Shown piece after piece: positions 7,148 through 14,468 of a DNA stretch of 20,581 bases (within the stretch, counting starts at the first letter, position 1; every line of letters starts with the position of its first letter). Source of the DNA: Bacteroidales bacterium. GTDB taxonomy: Bacteria > Bacteroidota > Bacteroidia > Bacteroidales > VadinHA17. The notes below the pieces were generated by a model that was given only the letters and a program-made list of their open reading frames with translations, made no database searches and had not been told where the DNA came from. The stretch is from positions 1 to 20,581 of the forward strand of contig JAFGXK010000100.1 in assembly GCA_016936695.1 (NCBI GenBank), written 5' to 3'. A program made the translations under genes and the position numbers.

Positions 7148-9942
7148 CCTTTGAAGTAACGGCTTTCAATATCCTTTACGCACCGGAATCCAACTGTCGA
7201 ATTGCGATCGTATCCCTGCGACACCATGAGCATTATCTGTGTCCTGTCAAGCGGCTGAGGTCCTCCTTTAACGTACCACCAGCTTGATTCGGGATTATAG
7301 AAGCTGCCTCCCCTGATTACCATCATGTAATATGACCCGTTGAAATACATGTCGTTGGTCATTTGCCAGACATTTCCGACCATATCAATAACTCCCCATG
7401 GGCTCATCCCCTTGGTAAAAGCATCAACAGGAGTAGGCTTACCGAATGAGTTGTTGCATAATGTACCGTGAAACTCATTTCCCCACGGCCATTTTCTTCC
7501 GTCGGTACCCTGAGCTGCAAACTGCCATTCTGCTTCTGTCGGAAGCCGTTTCCCTGCCCATTTTGCATAAGCCTTCATGTCTTCGAGGCTTAGATAAACA
7601 ACCGGATAATTTTCCTGACCAGGCAGATATATTCCGTAATCCCAGTGCCTTAAATACCTTGCGGTATCAACAGGTCTGTAACCCGAGCTTTGAATGAACT
7701 CATAATACTGGGCATTGGTCACAGGGTATTTATCGATCAAAAAGCTGTCGATGCTGACAGTTATGCCGTTAACTTCAGGGTAAGGGATGAAATCCTCGGA
7801 AGTGCCAACCTCATAGGAAAACTCAGTTCCTGGTATCAGAATCATATCCGGGGCCACTCCGGTGGCCCGGACGGTAGGCTCCACCCTGCTCACCAGCCAT
7901 GGTCTTCCGCCCTCGAGATAATGAATGTTTTCGTCGAGGAGATGTTTGCCGTCAAGAAGCTGTACTACTATCTTACCCTGATAGTAGCCAAAGTTATCCT
8001 TGAGGCTTACAATAGTGTCGTTTCTCAGCCGGAATTCCTTGAAGGCAGTCTTGTTTGAAGGATTTCCCTTCCACACAAGTACTCTGTTATCGTCTGCCGA
8101 CCGCAACATAAGTGAATCTCCCCTGAGCTTTGATCCGAGAAGAAGCGGAAATTCAGCAATGCAATCAAGCGAACCCTCCTTACGGGTTCCCGACATTGAA
8201 GCCGGCCATCCCTCCGTTTTTGCTGTCAGCCAGGTCATCCCTCGTTCTGTAACAGGAATGATATTCTCATGATTCCAGAGCGACACATAATGCCGGGACA
8301 GATTACCGTCTATTCTGAACAGCTTGCCCTCAAAGCCTTCTTTCCGCATATTAAGAACCGTAAACAGAGTTTTCTCCCCTGCCCTCCACCTGTTAACATA
8401 AATCCTGTCGGCAAGTGTCCCGATCATTGGTGTCCAGTCAATATCGAGGAATGCATCGTTGTTCTGGCGAAGAATGAATGTTGTCCTGGCCAGATACTCA
8501 AGGTCCTTCTGATAATTTTCATCCCTTCCGCCCGGACGGAACAGATTCAGTTCAGTACCATATCCGTTAAAGAAAGAGATGGCAATCTCGCGGTGCAGGA
8601 CGTCTTCTCCGACATCACAGACCCTGAAGATTGAAAAATCGGGTTTTATCAGTTTATTCAAATTCAGTTCCGGACTCAGGAATATGGCATTATGAACCCT
8701 TCCCGAAATTATTCCCGGCATATCCCCGGGAACGGCCATGCCTTCGGAGTACATTACCACTCCTTTCCTGACACTGTCGGCAGCAGACTGGAGCTGACGG
8801 CTCGAGCTGCCTTGTGTATCCAGAACCACTCCATCCGCATCGGTTTCGGCAATCAGGGCTGCCATTCCCTTCATGTGATTTTCTGCCCTGGTGCTGGTAT
8901 CCCAGGGATTATAAGCTATAAACAGTCTGGAATTGTTCTGGCGGGCCAGTCCGCCAAATATCCGGAGCTGTCTTAACCCTCCGGGCAAATCCCTGTACAG
9001 GTCCCACTGATTACGCTGGTCGAGTCCAAGACGGGGCCATGTTGGCCACAAACCATACACATCAATATACCCGAAGGAATCCATTCCCTTTCTGAGCACA
9101 TCGGTAAAAGTGTATAAGCCGGTGGATCTGTCAAAAAACTCCCTGTCCCATGCCATCTGGAGCATAATAAGGTAACTTTCCCTGATCCAGGCCAGGTCGG
9201 CCCTCTCATACAATGAATTGTCAAAATCCCTTATATCGTAAAGATAGCGGTCCCTGAACATCAGTTTCAGTCCATTTTGCCACTCACCCCTGAAAATATC
9301 GGCATATATTCTGTAGCTGACCTTTGCTTTGGGTGGCAATACCGTCTTGTATCTGCGTTTCAATCCGCCAGATGTTTCCATACGTCTGGCAACAGCACAA
9401 ACCGAGATTCCGTTATGAACATCAAAAGAGGTATACCCCAGTTCCCATGCGTTGTCAGGAAGAATCACCCGCACCGGCAGATAACCAGGTCGTATCAGCC
9501 AGGCCCGGGCAAGATCGTCGGGTCCCATACCGGTAATGTTTACTGAAGCGCTGTCGGAACCGAATGGGACAACGTTGCTAATTGTCACCGTATCTGCCGA
9601 GATATTCTCAAATTCCACATCACATTGCCAATAAGTTGAATCAGTACCAGGCTGATTTAGATTAATTCTGACCGAGTTTCCAAACTGCAGGGAGTAGTCA
9701 TTACCTTCAACAGCAGCCTGAACTTCGGCTGTAGAGTACATTTTTTCATCAAGAAGGAAACTTAAAACAGGTTTTTCCCGTTTAATTGGTAAGCCTGAAT
9801 TATCTGAAAGGGTAAGGCTGTCGGTTGAAAGACCGGTAAGGTCCGAAAAATGAACCTTTAAAAGAGACTGAGACACGGCCGGACAAGGAATGATTAATGA
9901 TAATATTATAAATGTCCGTAATATTATTTTAAAGTTAAACAT
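7138..9942 (-). CDS. secreted multidomain protein: glycosidase-like TIM barrel fused to a SUMF1-type domain
   Basis: I do not recognise this 934-residue protein as a named enzyme. Residues 1-24 are a signal peptide (FIILSLIIP, cleavage near AVSQ). About 27-220 look like beta-sandwich sequence. About 245-535 resemble a glycoside-hydrolase TIM barrel: YGLWPTWPRLGLDQ, FIAYNPW, then DADGVVLDTQG with Asp375 and VVMYSEG with Glu400, placed as acidic residues on barrel strands often are. About 536-690 is another beta-rich region. Residues 696-923 are a clear SUMF1/FGE-type domain (DMILIPGTEF, YPVTNAQYYEFI, GKRLPTEAEWQFAA, WPWGNEF, GMVGNVW-like DMVGNVW, VIRGGSF, TVGFRCV). Formylglycine-generating enzymes carry active-site cysteines after RGGS; here it is RGGSFYNPESSWWY. 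Sulfatase activation is therefore unlikely, and a binding or structural role is more probable. The family suggests glycan work outside the cytoplasm. The ATG at 9942 gives a proper signal peptide. Confidence 0.75.
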   Translation of the reverse strand: MFNFKIILRTFIILSLIIPCPAVSQSLLKVHFSDLTGLSTDSLTLSDNSGLPIKREKPVLSFLLDEKMYSTAEVQAAVEGNDYSLQFGNSVRINLNQPGTDSTYWQCDVEFENISADTVTISNVVPFGSDSASVNITGMGPDDLARAWLIRPGYLPVRVILPDNAWELGYTSFDVHNGISVCAVARRMETSGGLKRRYKTVLPPKAKVSYRIYADIFRGEWQNGLKLMFRDRYLYDIRDFDNSLYERADLAWIRESYLIMLQMAWDREFFDRSTGLYTFTDVLRKGMDSFGYIDVYGLWPTWPRLGLDQRNQWDLYRDLPGGLRQLRIFGGLARQNNSRLFIAYNPWDTSTRAENHMKGMAALIAETDADGVVLDTQGSSSRQLQSAADSVRKGVVMYSEGMAVPGDMPGIISGRVHNAIFLSPELNLNKLIKPDFSIFRVCDVGEDVLHREIAISFFNGYGTELNLFRPGGRDENYQKDLEYLARTTFILRQNNDAFLDIDWTPMIGTLADRIYVNRWRAGEKTLFTVLNMRKEGFEGKLFRIDGNLSRHYVSLWNHENIIPVTERGMTWLTAKTEGWPASMSGTRKEGSLDCIAEFPLLLGSKLRGDSLMLRSADDNRVLVWKGNPSNKTAFKEFRLRNDTIVSLKDNFGYYQGKIVVQLLDGKHLLDENIHYLEGGRPWLVSRVEPTVRATGVAPDMILIPGTEFSYEVGTSEDFIPYPEVNGITVSIDSFLIDKYPVTNAQYYEFIQSSGYRPVDTARYLRHWDYGIYLPGQENYPVVYLSLEDMKAYAKWAGKRLPTEAEWQFAAQGTDGRKWPWGNEFHGTLCNNSFGKPTPVDAFTKGMSPWGVIDMVGNVWQMTNDMYFNGSYYMMVIRGGSFYNPESSWWYVKGGPQPLDRTQIMLMVSQGYDRNSTVGFRCVKDIESRYFKGRR

Positions 9943-9957
9943 AAACAGTATCGGTAA

Positions 9958-9971
9958 AGTTTTCTAAAACT
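9958..9971. repeat. short inverted repeat in divergent promoter region
   Basis: AGTTTT (9958-9963), CT, AAAACT (9966-9971): perfect 6-base arms, 16 bases upstream of the 934-residue protein's start. It shares the AAAACT word with the larger palindrome at 9997-10017. Confidence 0.3.
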
Positions 9972-9996
9972 GATGCAATTTAAAACATAAGCAAGA

Positions 9997-10017
9997 TTTT
10001 TAAAACTGTTTTAAAAA
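9997..10017. promoter_or_regulatory. perfect 21-base palindrome in a divergent promoter region
   Basis: Left arm TTTTTAAAAC (9997-10006), centre T, right arm GTTTTAAAAA (10008-10017). The arms are perfectly complementary over 10 bases. It lies in the 98-base gap between the divergent starts at 9942 and 10041. Operator is the likeliest reading; AT-rich chance symmetry is the alternative. Confidence 0.45.
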
Positions 10018-10040
10018 GTATTAAGGAAATAATTCAAAAA

Positions 10041-10259
10041 ATGGCACTCCTGAAAAAAATAGTGAAACTTTTCTTTTTGTTGCTTCTTTCCATCAGCTTA
10101 TTGGGAGGTTGTGCTTCATCAAAGAAGAATCCGTATTATGAAAAAAGGATAAAGGCATCAAAGGCCAACACCAAGCAGCTTGGAAGGAACCGGTATTATT
10201 TTTCCAAGGACTATCAAAAGAAGTTGTCCAAGAGCTATAAACGGAAGGTCAGGTACTAG
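10041..10259 (+). CDS. small basic lipoprotein of unknown function
   Basis: This 72-residue protein starts with a lipoprotein signal: basic KK, a hydrophobic run FFLLLLSISLL, then lipobox LGGC with Cys24 as the acylated residue. The mature part (24-72) is very rich in Lys, Arg and Tyr (KNPYYEKRIKASK, YYFSKDYQKKLSKSYKRKVRY) and has no recognisable domain. The strong positive charge suggests contact with an acidic polymer or with membrane, which is inference only. The gene is divergent from the barrel-SUMF1 gene across the 21-base palindrome. Its stop is one base from the convergent metallo-hydrolase stop, so it may be transcribed alone. The lipobox and tight packing argue for a real gene despite the size. 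Confidence 0.75.
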   Translation: MALLKKIVKLFFLLLLSISLLGGCASSKKNPYYEKRIKASKANTKQLGRNRYYFSKDYQKKLSKSYKRKVRY

Positions 10260-10260
10260 T

Positions 10261-11028
10261 TCACTCGTCGCAAACAAAGCTTAGACCGTCGAATGCAAGT
10301 GCAATACCGGGAGGCAGTGTTTCAGACACCTCCGCATGAAGACCCATCTGATGGCTGATATGAGTAATGTAGGCCTTTCTGGGGGAAATTTCTCTTATAA
10401 AATCAATCGCCTCGCGGAGACAGAAATGTGAAATATGCTTTTCTTTTCTAAGTGCATTAATAACCAAATACTTAACTCCAAACAACTTTTCCTTTGTCTC
10501 TTCGGGAATATAATTTGCATCGGTGATGTATGCGAATTCGCCAGTTCTGAAGCCGTAAACCGGAAGCCTGTAGTGGTAGACCCTGAGCGGGGTGAATAGA
10601 ACCGAATTCACTGAGAAATTATCTTCATGGATTGTATTCAGACGCATTTTAGGTATTCCGGGATACTGGTACTCGGCAAACACATATGAATAGTCTTTCC
10701 GTATTGCTTTCTGTACCCGCTCCTCGGCGAATATGTCAATTGCATCATGGCTTTTATAGTTGAATGCCCTCACATCATCCAGTCCTGCTATATGGTCCTT
10801 GTGTTCATGAGTTAGAAGAATAGCGTCGAGTTTCCTGACATTTTCACGCAGCATCTGCTGGCGAAAATCAGGTCCGGCATCAATCACAATAGCCGTATTC
10901 TCCTTTTCGATCAATATCGAGGTACGGAGTCTTTTGTCGTGGTGGTCGCCAGAACGGCATGTCTCACATTCACATGCTATGACCGGCACACCCTGAGAGG
11001 TACCTGTTCCCAGAAAGGTGATTTTCAC
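10261..11028 (-). CDS. PhnP-like MBL-fold metallo-hydrolase
   Basis: This is a 255-residue metallo-beta-lactamase-fold hydrolase, most like the PhnP cyclic-phosphate phosphodiesterase group. The start MKITFLGTGTSQGVPV is typical. The main metal motif HEHKDH is at 74-79, Asp170 is in YITDANYIPEE, and C-terminal histidines are in THISHQMGLH (222-231). CECETC at 19-24 matches the Cys-x-Cys-x-x-Cys that binds a structural zinc in E. coli PhnP. No phosphonate-degradation gene is nearby, so the substrate is open; a cyclic or nucleotide-derived phosphodiester is possible. It is cytoplasmic, having no signal peptide. The stop overlaps almost directly with the convergent lipoprotein gene (1-base gap). 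Confidence 0.85.
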   Translation of the reverse strand: MKITFLGTGTSQGVPVIACECETCRSGDHHDKRLRTSILIEKENTAIVIDAGPDFRQQMLRENVRKLDAILLTHEHKDHIAGLDDVRAFNYKSHDAIDIFAEERVQKAIRKDYSYVFAEYQYPGIPKMRLNTIHEDNFSVNSVLFTPLRVYHYRLPVYGFRTGEFAYITDANYIPEETKEKLFGVKYLVINALRKEKHISHFCLREAIDFIREISPRKAYITHISHQMGLHAEVSETLPPGIALAFDGLSFVCDE

Positions 11029-11045
11029 TTTAAGCTATTTCCCGG

Positions 11046-11076
11046 CAAACCTAAGGCAAAAATCAATAACTGCCAA
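11046..11076 (-). promoter_or_regulatory. candidate promoter of the MBL-fold hydrolase gene
   Basis: On the minus strand TAGGTTTG (complement of 11046-11053) matches TAnnTTTG. TTGG (complement of 11073-11076) lies 19 bases upstream as a poor -33 element. The predicted leader is only about 11 bases. Confidence 0.3.
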
Positions 11077-11151
11077 TAACACTTATTATTTTTTATTTCT
11101 TTAAATACTGAGCACGGTTAATAATGTTATTTTTACAGTCACCCCTATTCA

Positions 11152-11853
11152 ATGGCAGCCGGAAAGATATACCTTATACCTGTCACCCTGGGTAATCAGA
11201 ATTACCATGATGTCATACCGCAGGGAGTCCTGGAGAAAACCAGGTCGCTGAGGCTGTTTGCCGTGGAAAATATCAGGAGTGCGCGGAGATATCTCAGGCT
11301 CATTGACAAGGATTTCCCCATTGACGAAACTGAATTTATGGAGCTTAGCGAGCACACATTCAAATCGGAAATCAATCAGTTTCTTGATCCGGTTATCAGG
11401 GGAAAGGATATGGGATTAATGAGTGAAGCAGGTTTGCCCGGAATAGCTGACCCTGGAGCTTTGCTGGTTTCTGCTGCACACAGGCATAGGATCAGAGTTG
11501 TTCCGCTCGCTGGTCCTTCCTCTATTATCCTGTCATTGATCTCCTCTGGCCTTAACGGTCAAAGCTTCACGTTTAACGGCTATCTCCCGGTAAGACCAGT
11601 CGAAAGGGTAGCAGCTCTTAAATCGCTGGAAAAGAAATCGGGAGAGGGAAAGGCGCAAATTTTCATGGAAACACCCTACCGCAACCAGAGGATGCTGGAT
11701 TCCATACTGTCAGCATGCAGCGATGACACTTTACTATGTATAGCTACCGATATAACTCTGCCGGGAGAAAACATACGCACAATGACCATCTCGGAATGGA
11801 AAAAGAATGTGCCCATTATCAACGACCGGCTCACCGTGTTTGTTCTTCAGTAA
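11152..11853 (+). CDS. RsmI-family SAM-dependent methyltransferase (paralogue)
   Basis: This 233-residue tetrapyrrole-methylase-fold protein is related to RsmI, which 2'-O-methylates C1402 of 16S rRNA. Conserved elements are AVENIRSARRYLR (near 38-50), the SAM-pocket loop SEAGLPGIADPGALLV (about 92-107), VVPLAGPSSIILSLISSGLNGQSFTFNGYLP (about 118-148) and FMETPYRN. The N-terminal loop reads IPVTLGNQNYHDV instead of the RsmI hallmark TPIGNLxD, and the second block has GLPGIADPG instead of GTPLISDPG. This points to a paralogue group that I recall from Bacteroidota beside true RsmI. The rRNA target is thus uncertain. The stop lies 10 bases from the convergent FKBP lipoprotein gene. ATG 11152 fits the start of the first beta-strand. 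Confidence 0.8.
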   Translation: MAAGKIYLIPVTLGNQNYHDVIPQGVLEKTRSLRLFAVENIRSARRYLRLIDKDFPIDETEFMELSEHTFKSEINQFLDPVIRGKDMGLMSEAGLPGIADPGALLVSAAHRHRIRVVPLAGPSSIILSLISSGLNGQSFTFNGYLPVRPVERVAALKSLEKKSGEGKAQIFMETPYRNQRMLDSILSACSDDTLLCIATDITLPGENIRTMTISEWKKNVPIINDRLTVFVLQ

Positions 11854-11863
11854 AGTCTTTCTT

Positions 11864-12373
11864 TCAGTCGGTATGCTTGACCAGTTTTACCAGATTAATC
11901 TGGAAAATAAATGGAGTATATGGCGGAATGTAGTAATTCCCCCCTTCGCCGTATGCAAGCTTGGATGGGACAATGATCAGTGATGTTCCCCCCTCCTTCA
12001 TGTAGGTGAGAGCTTCATCAAAACCCGGAATAAGTTCGCCCTCGTTGACAGGCTTTATCAGTGTATCGGAAGTATCAAGGTTTGTTTCTACGATAGACCT
12101 GTTAAGAAGGTGCATAGCATAAAAAATATAGGCAGTATCATGAGTTTCAGCCTGCAAACCAGTCCCGGGGATAAAATCGAGAAAATACAAACCACTTGTT
12201 TTCAGCTCAAAATCAAGTGTGTCGTTATCTGAAAGAAAATCCTGTATCTGGAGTCTCTCATTAAGCTCCGGATCATCAGGACCATCTGAAATGTCGCATG
12301 ATGGCAGCAGAAATAATGACAACAACACAGCCAGGAATAATGGCTTCTGATAGTAGAAATATTTTTTCATCAT
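11864..12373 (-). CDS. FKBP-type peptidyl-prolyl isomerase lipoprotein
   Basis: This is a 169-residue envelope lipoprotein with an FKBP fold, expected to catalyse prolyl isomerisation or act as a chaperone. The signal FLAVLLSLFLLPSC places the acylated Cys at 26. The mature N-terminal region is acidic (DISDGPDDPELNERL). The FKBP domain spans about 75-166 with ELIPGFDEALTYMKEGG, IIVPSKLAYGEGG and IPPYTPFIFQINLVKL, the usual end of the fold. Residues around the flap differ from FKBP12, so activity is not certain. It lies 41 bases downstream of the second FKBP gene in the same direction, and the two look like diverged neighbours in one operon with the DHH phosphoesterase. Two ATG codons (12373, 12370) could serve as the start. 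Confidence 0.87.
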   Translation of the reverse strand: MMKKYFYYQKPLFLAVLLSLFLLPSCDISDGPDDPELNERLQIQDFLSDNDTLDFELKTSGLYFLDFIPGTGLQAETHDTAYIFYAMHLLNRSIVETNLDTSDTLIKPVNEGELIPGFDEALTYMKEGGTSLIIVPSKLAYGEGGNYYIPPYTPFIFQINLVKLVKHTD

Positions 12374-12414
12374 AGTTAAGTTAGAATAGATTATTCCCGC
12401 AATAATCGTTCCAA

Positions 12415-12933
12415 TTATTCATATCCGATAACAGTTACCCGGTAAACAATGATAGTCCTCGGAGGTATTTTCTTTCCGTCTCCAACAAGGCCGTGAGCCA
12501 GAAAAGGAGGCAGGATGAACATGGCTTTCCCGCCAGGTTTCAGCAACCTCAAACCTTCATTCAGTCCGGGTTCAATATCCGATTTCCCCACTGTCACCTG
12601 CATTAGGCCTGATTCGTCAGAAGAGTAACAGAAAGTGCCATCTATGAGTTCGCAGCGGTAGGCAATCTGTATCCTGTCATTATCCCTGAGTAAATCGCCT
12701 TCTCCCTCTTCTTCAATTACATACCACAGGCCCGCAGGAGACTCCTTCATTGTAAGTCCCTTTCTTTCAATATAACTCTCAATGATTTCCCTGTCCTTTT
12801 GCACCAGGAACCTGTTCATTTCAGCCATTTCATTTTTGCCCGGTTTTTGAGGCTGTTCTGCATCAGGGCTGCCGTTCCGGCACGAACAGGGAAGCAAAAT
12901 CAACAAACATATTATAGTCAGGCTCTGCCGCAT
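12415..12933 (-). CDS. GldI-like FKBP-type peptidyl-prolyl isomerase lipoprotein
   Basis: The protein has a short lipoprotein signal (MRQSLTIICLLILLPCSC), a charged linker, and an FKBP domain over roughly its last 110 residues. That domain shows GLWYVIEEEGEGD, GKSDIEPGLNEGLRLLKPGGKAMFILPPFLAHGL and GDGKKIPPRTIIVYRV. The GLVGDGKKIPP stretch and the position beside an NrnA-type DHH gene and ndk recall the gldI neighbourhood of Flavobacterium, where GldI is a gliding-associated foldase. No other gliding gene is in the window, so only the family is claimed. ATG 12933 puts the basic residue right before the hydrophobic core; GTG at 12948 would add five residues. The DHH stop lies 17 bases upstream, so the two are co-transcribed. 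Confidence 0.87.
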   Translation of the reverse strand: MRQSLTIICLLILLPCSCRNGSPDAEQPQKPGKNEMAEMNRFLVQKDREIIESYIERKGLTMKESPAGLWYVIEEEGEGDLLRDNDRIQIAYRCELIDGTFCYSSDESGLMQVTVGKSDIEPGLNEGLRLLKPGGKAMFILPPFLAHGLVGDGKKIPPRTIIVYRVTVIGYE

Positions 12934-12950
12934 AATCACATGGTTCACTT

Positions 12951-13973
12951 TCAGTCCTTCAAAAGCAAAGCTTCCTGTTCCTTCAGAACTTTGAGAAAAT
13001 AAGCAATAGTATTGTCGATGGTGTCATAATATTCTCCTCCGGAAGCGTTAAGGTGACCGCCTCCCGAGAAATACCTGGAGGCAAACTCATTGGAAGGAAA
13101 ATTTCCCTTCGACCTGAAGGAAATCTTCACAAAATTGTCCTTCTCCATGAAGAATACAGAAAAGACTATTCCCTTTATCGACAGGGGGAGGTTCACAAAA
13201 CCCTCCGTATCTCCCTTAAAGTGTTTAAAATCAGCTAAATCTTTCTTTGTAAGATAGATATATGCCGTCCTGTACTCTTCCAGCAAAGTCATTCGCTGAT
13301 AAAGCGAAAAGCCCATGAGCTTCATTCTATCGGCCGAGAAATTGTTATAGACCGTATTCAGGACATGTCCCCTGTCGATTCCGGTGTCGAGCAGGTCGGC
13401 CACCACCCGCATTGTATTGCCGGTATATGTACCATACTCGAAATTGCCGGTATCGGTAATTATCCCTACGTAAACACTCTCGGAATATGAACGGTCGCGG
13501 AAGGGCTCTCCGTTAAGGATAGTAACAATCTCATGTACAAGTTCCGCCGTAGAACATCTTGAAGGATCTGATATCAGGAGGTCCGCAAAATCAACAGGTT
13601 CGAGGTGGTGATCGATTATAACCTTTTTCGCCCGCGATGATGTGACGAAGGACTCTGCCTCTCCAAGCCGGTTAGGCTGGTTGAAATCGAGCATAACAAT
13701 CAAACCGGCATTTTCAATAAGCTGTTTGCATTTCTTTCTTTTCCTGATAAAGACATTTATCTTATCCGAACCATCCATCCATTTCAGAAACTCCTGAAGG
13801 TTATTCGGGCACATCATTTCTACCTTCATGCCCTTGCCTGAAAGATACCGGTAAAGCGCAATCTGAGAACCAATTGCATCACCATCCGGATTGATATGGC
13901 TTATCAGCAATATATTGTCAGCGGATCCCAACAGTTCCGAAAATTCTTTTGTATATTTGGCCAGTTCTATCAC
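12951..13973 (-). CDS. DHH-family phosphoesterase (NrnA-like nanoRNase/pAp phosphatase)
   Basis: This is a 340-residue DHH/DHHA1 enzyme. Related NrnA proteins degrade 2-5-mer RNA and dephosphorylate 3'-phosphoadenosine 5'-phosphate. The DHH domain shows the metal motif SHINPDGDAIGS (His26, Asp30, Asp32), LDFNQPNRLG with Asp96, DHH at 121-123 and ITDTGNF with Asp174. The DHHA1 domain ends with RYFSGGGHLNASGG (about 300-313), the substrate-binding glycine motif. Length and motif order are normal for NrnA; a c-di-AMP/pApA hydrolase role is an alternative within the same family. It is the first gene of a minus-strand operon leading into the two FKBP lipoproteins. It is divergent from ndk across 68 bases in which I see no clear consensus promoter. 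Confidence 0.9.
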   Translation of the reverse strand: MIELAKYTKEFSELLGSADNILLISHINPDGDAIGSQIALYRYLSGKGMKVEMMCPNNLQEFLKWMDGSDKINVFIRKRKKCKQLIENAGLIVMLDFNQPNRLGEAESFVTSSRAKKVIIDHHLEPVDFADLLISDPSRCSTAELVHEIVTILNGEPFRDRSYSESVYVGIITDTGNFEYGTYTGNTMRVVADLLDTGIDRGHVLNTVYNNFSADRMKLMGFSLYQRMTLLEEYRTAYIYLTKKDLADFKHFKGDTEGFVNLPLSIKGIVFSVFFMEKDNFVKISFRSKGNFPSNEFASRYFSGGGHLNASGGEYYDTIDNTIAYFLKVLKEQEALLLKD

Positions 13974-14041
13974 TTTTACTTCTGCTTAATCAAGGGGTTA
14001 AAGATAGGAAATTATTTTTCAGGCATAGTTTCAATAAGGAT

Positions 14042-14464
14042 ATGGACGGCAAATATACTTTTTCAATTATAAAACCGAATGCGGTTAGGACCGGAAAAAC
14101 TGGTCCGATACTTTCAATGATCAATGAAGGAGGTTTTGAGATCTCTGCCATCAAGATGGTTCAGATGACCATTCAGCAGGCAGAGGCATTTTACGAAGTT
14201 CACAGGGGAAAGCCCTTTTATGATGATCTTGTTGAATTTATGACATCAGGGCCTGTTATTGTGTTGATTCTCAGGCACGACAATGCGGTCAATGAATTCC
14301 GCAGACTTCTCGGGGCCACTGATCCTGAAAAAGCTGAACAGGGAACTGTCAGAAAGAATTTTGGTGTTTCGGTAAAAATGAATGCCATACACGGTTCTGA
14401 CAGCGATGAAAATGCAATCAGGGAATCAAACTTTTTCTTTTCGGAGATTGAAAGATACTGCTAA
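14042..14464 (+). CDS. ndk: nucleoside-diphosphate kinase
   Basis: Ndk transfers the gamma-phosphate from NTPs to NDPs through a phosphohistidine. The 140-residue protein starting at ATG 14042 has the family start YTFSIIKPNAV, LLGATDPEKAEQGTVRKNFG (about 89-108) and the active site NAIHGSDS with catalytic His117. Length is as expected. The reading frame is open further upstream to an ATG at 13949, but that extension overlaps the divergent DHH gene and is not part of the family, so the internal ATG is chosen. The next gene starts 4 bases after the stop, which suggests co-transcription. Confidence 0.96.
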   Translation: MDGKYTFSIIKPNAVRTGKTGPILSMINEGGFEISAIKMVQMTIQQAEAFYEVHRGKPFYDDLVEFMTSGPVIVLILRHDNAVNEFRRLLGATDPEKAEQGTVRKNFGVSVKMNAIHGSDSDENAIRESNFFFSEIERYC

Positions 14465-14468
14465 CCGT

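Noticed and set aside
7138..9942. Active sulfatase-modifying enzyme
   Set aside because: The SUMF1 domain lacks the active-site cysteines and no sulfatase gene is in the window.
13949..14041. Upstream extension of ndk to ATG 13949
   Set aside because: It overlaps the start of the divergent DHH gene and adds 31 residues foreign to the family; the Ndk fold starts at 14042.
14382..14468. Earlier ATG for the 585-residue protein inside ndk
   Set aside because: It would overlap ndk by 83 bases; ATG 14469 is 4 bases after the ndk stop and fits an operon.
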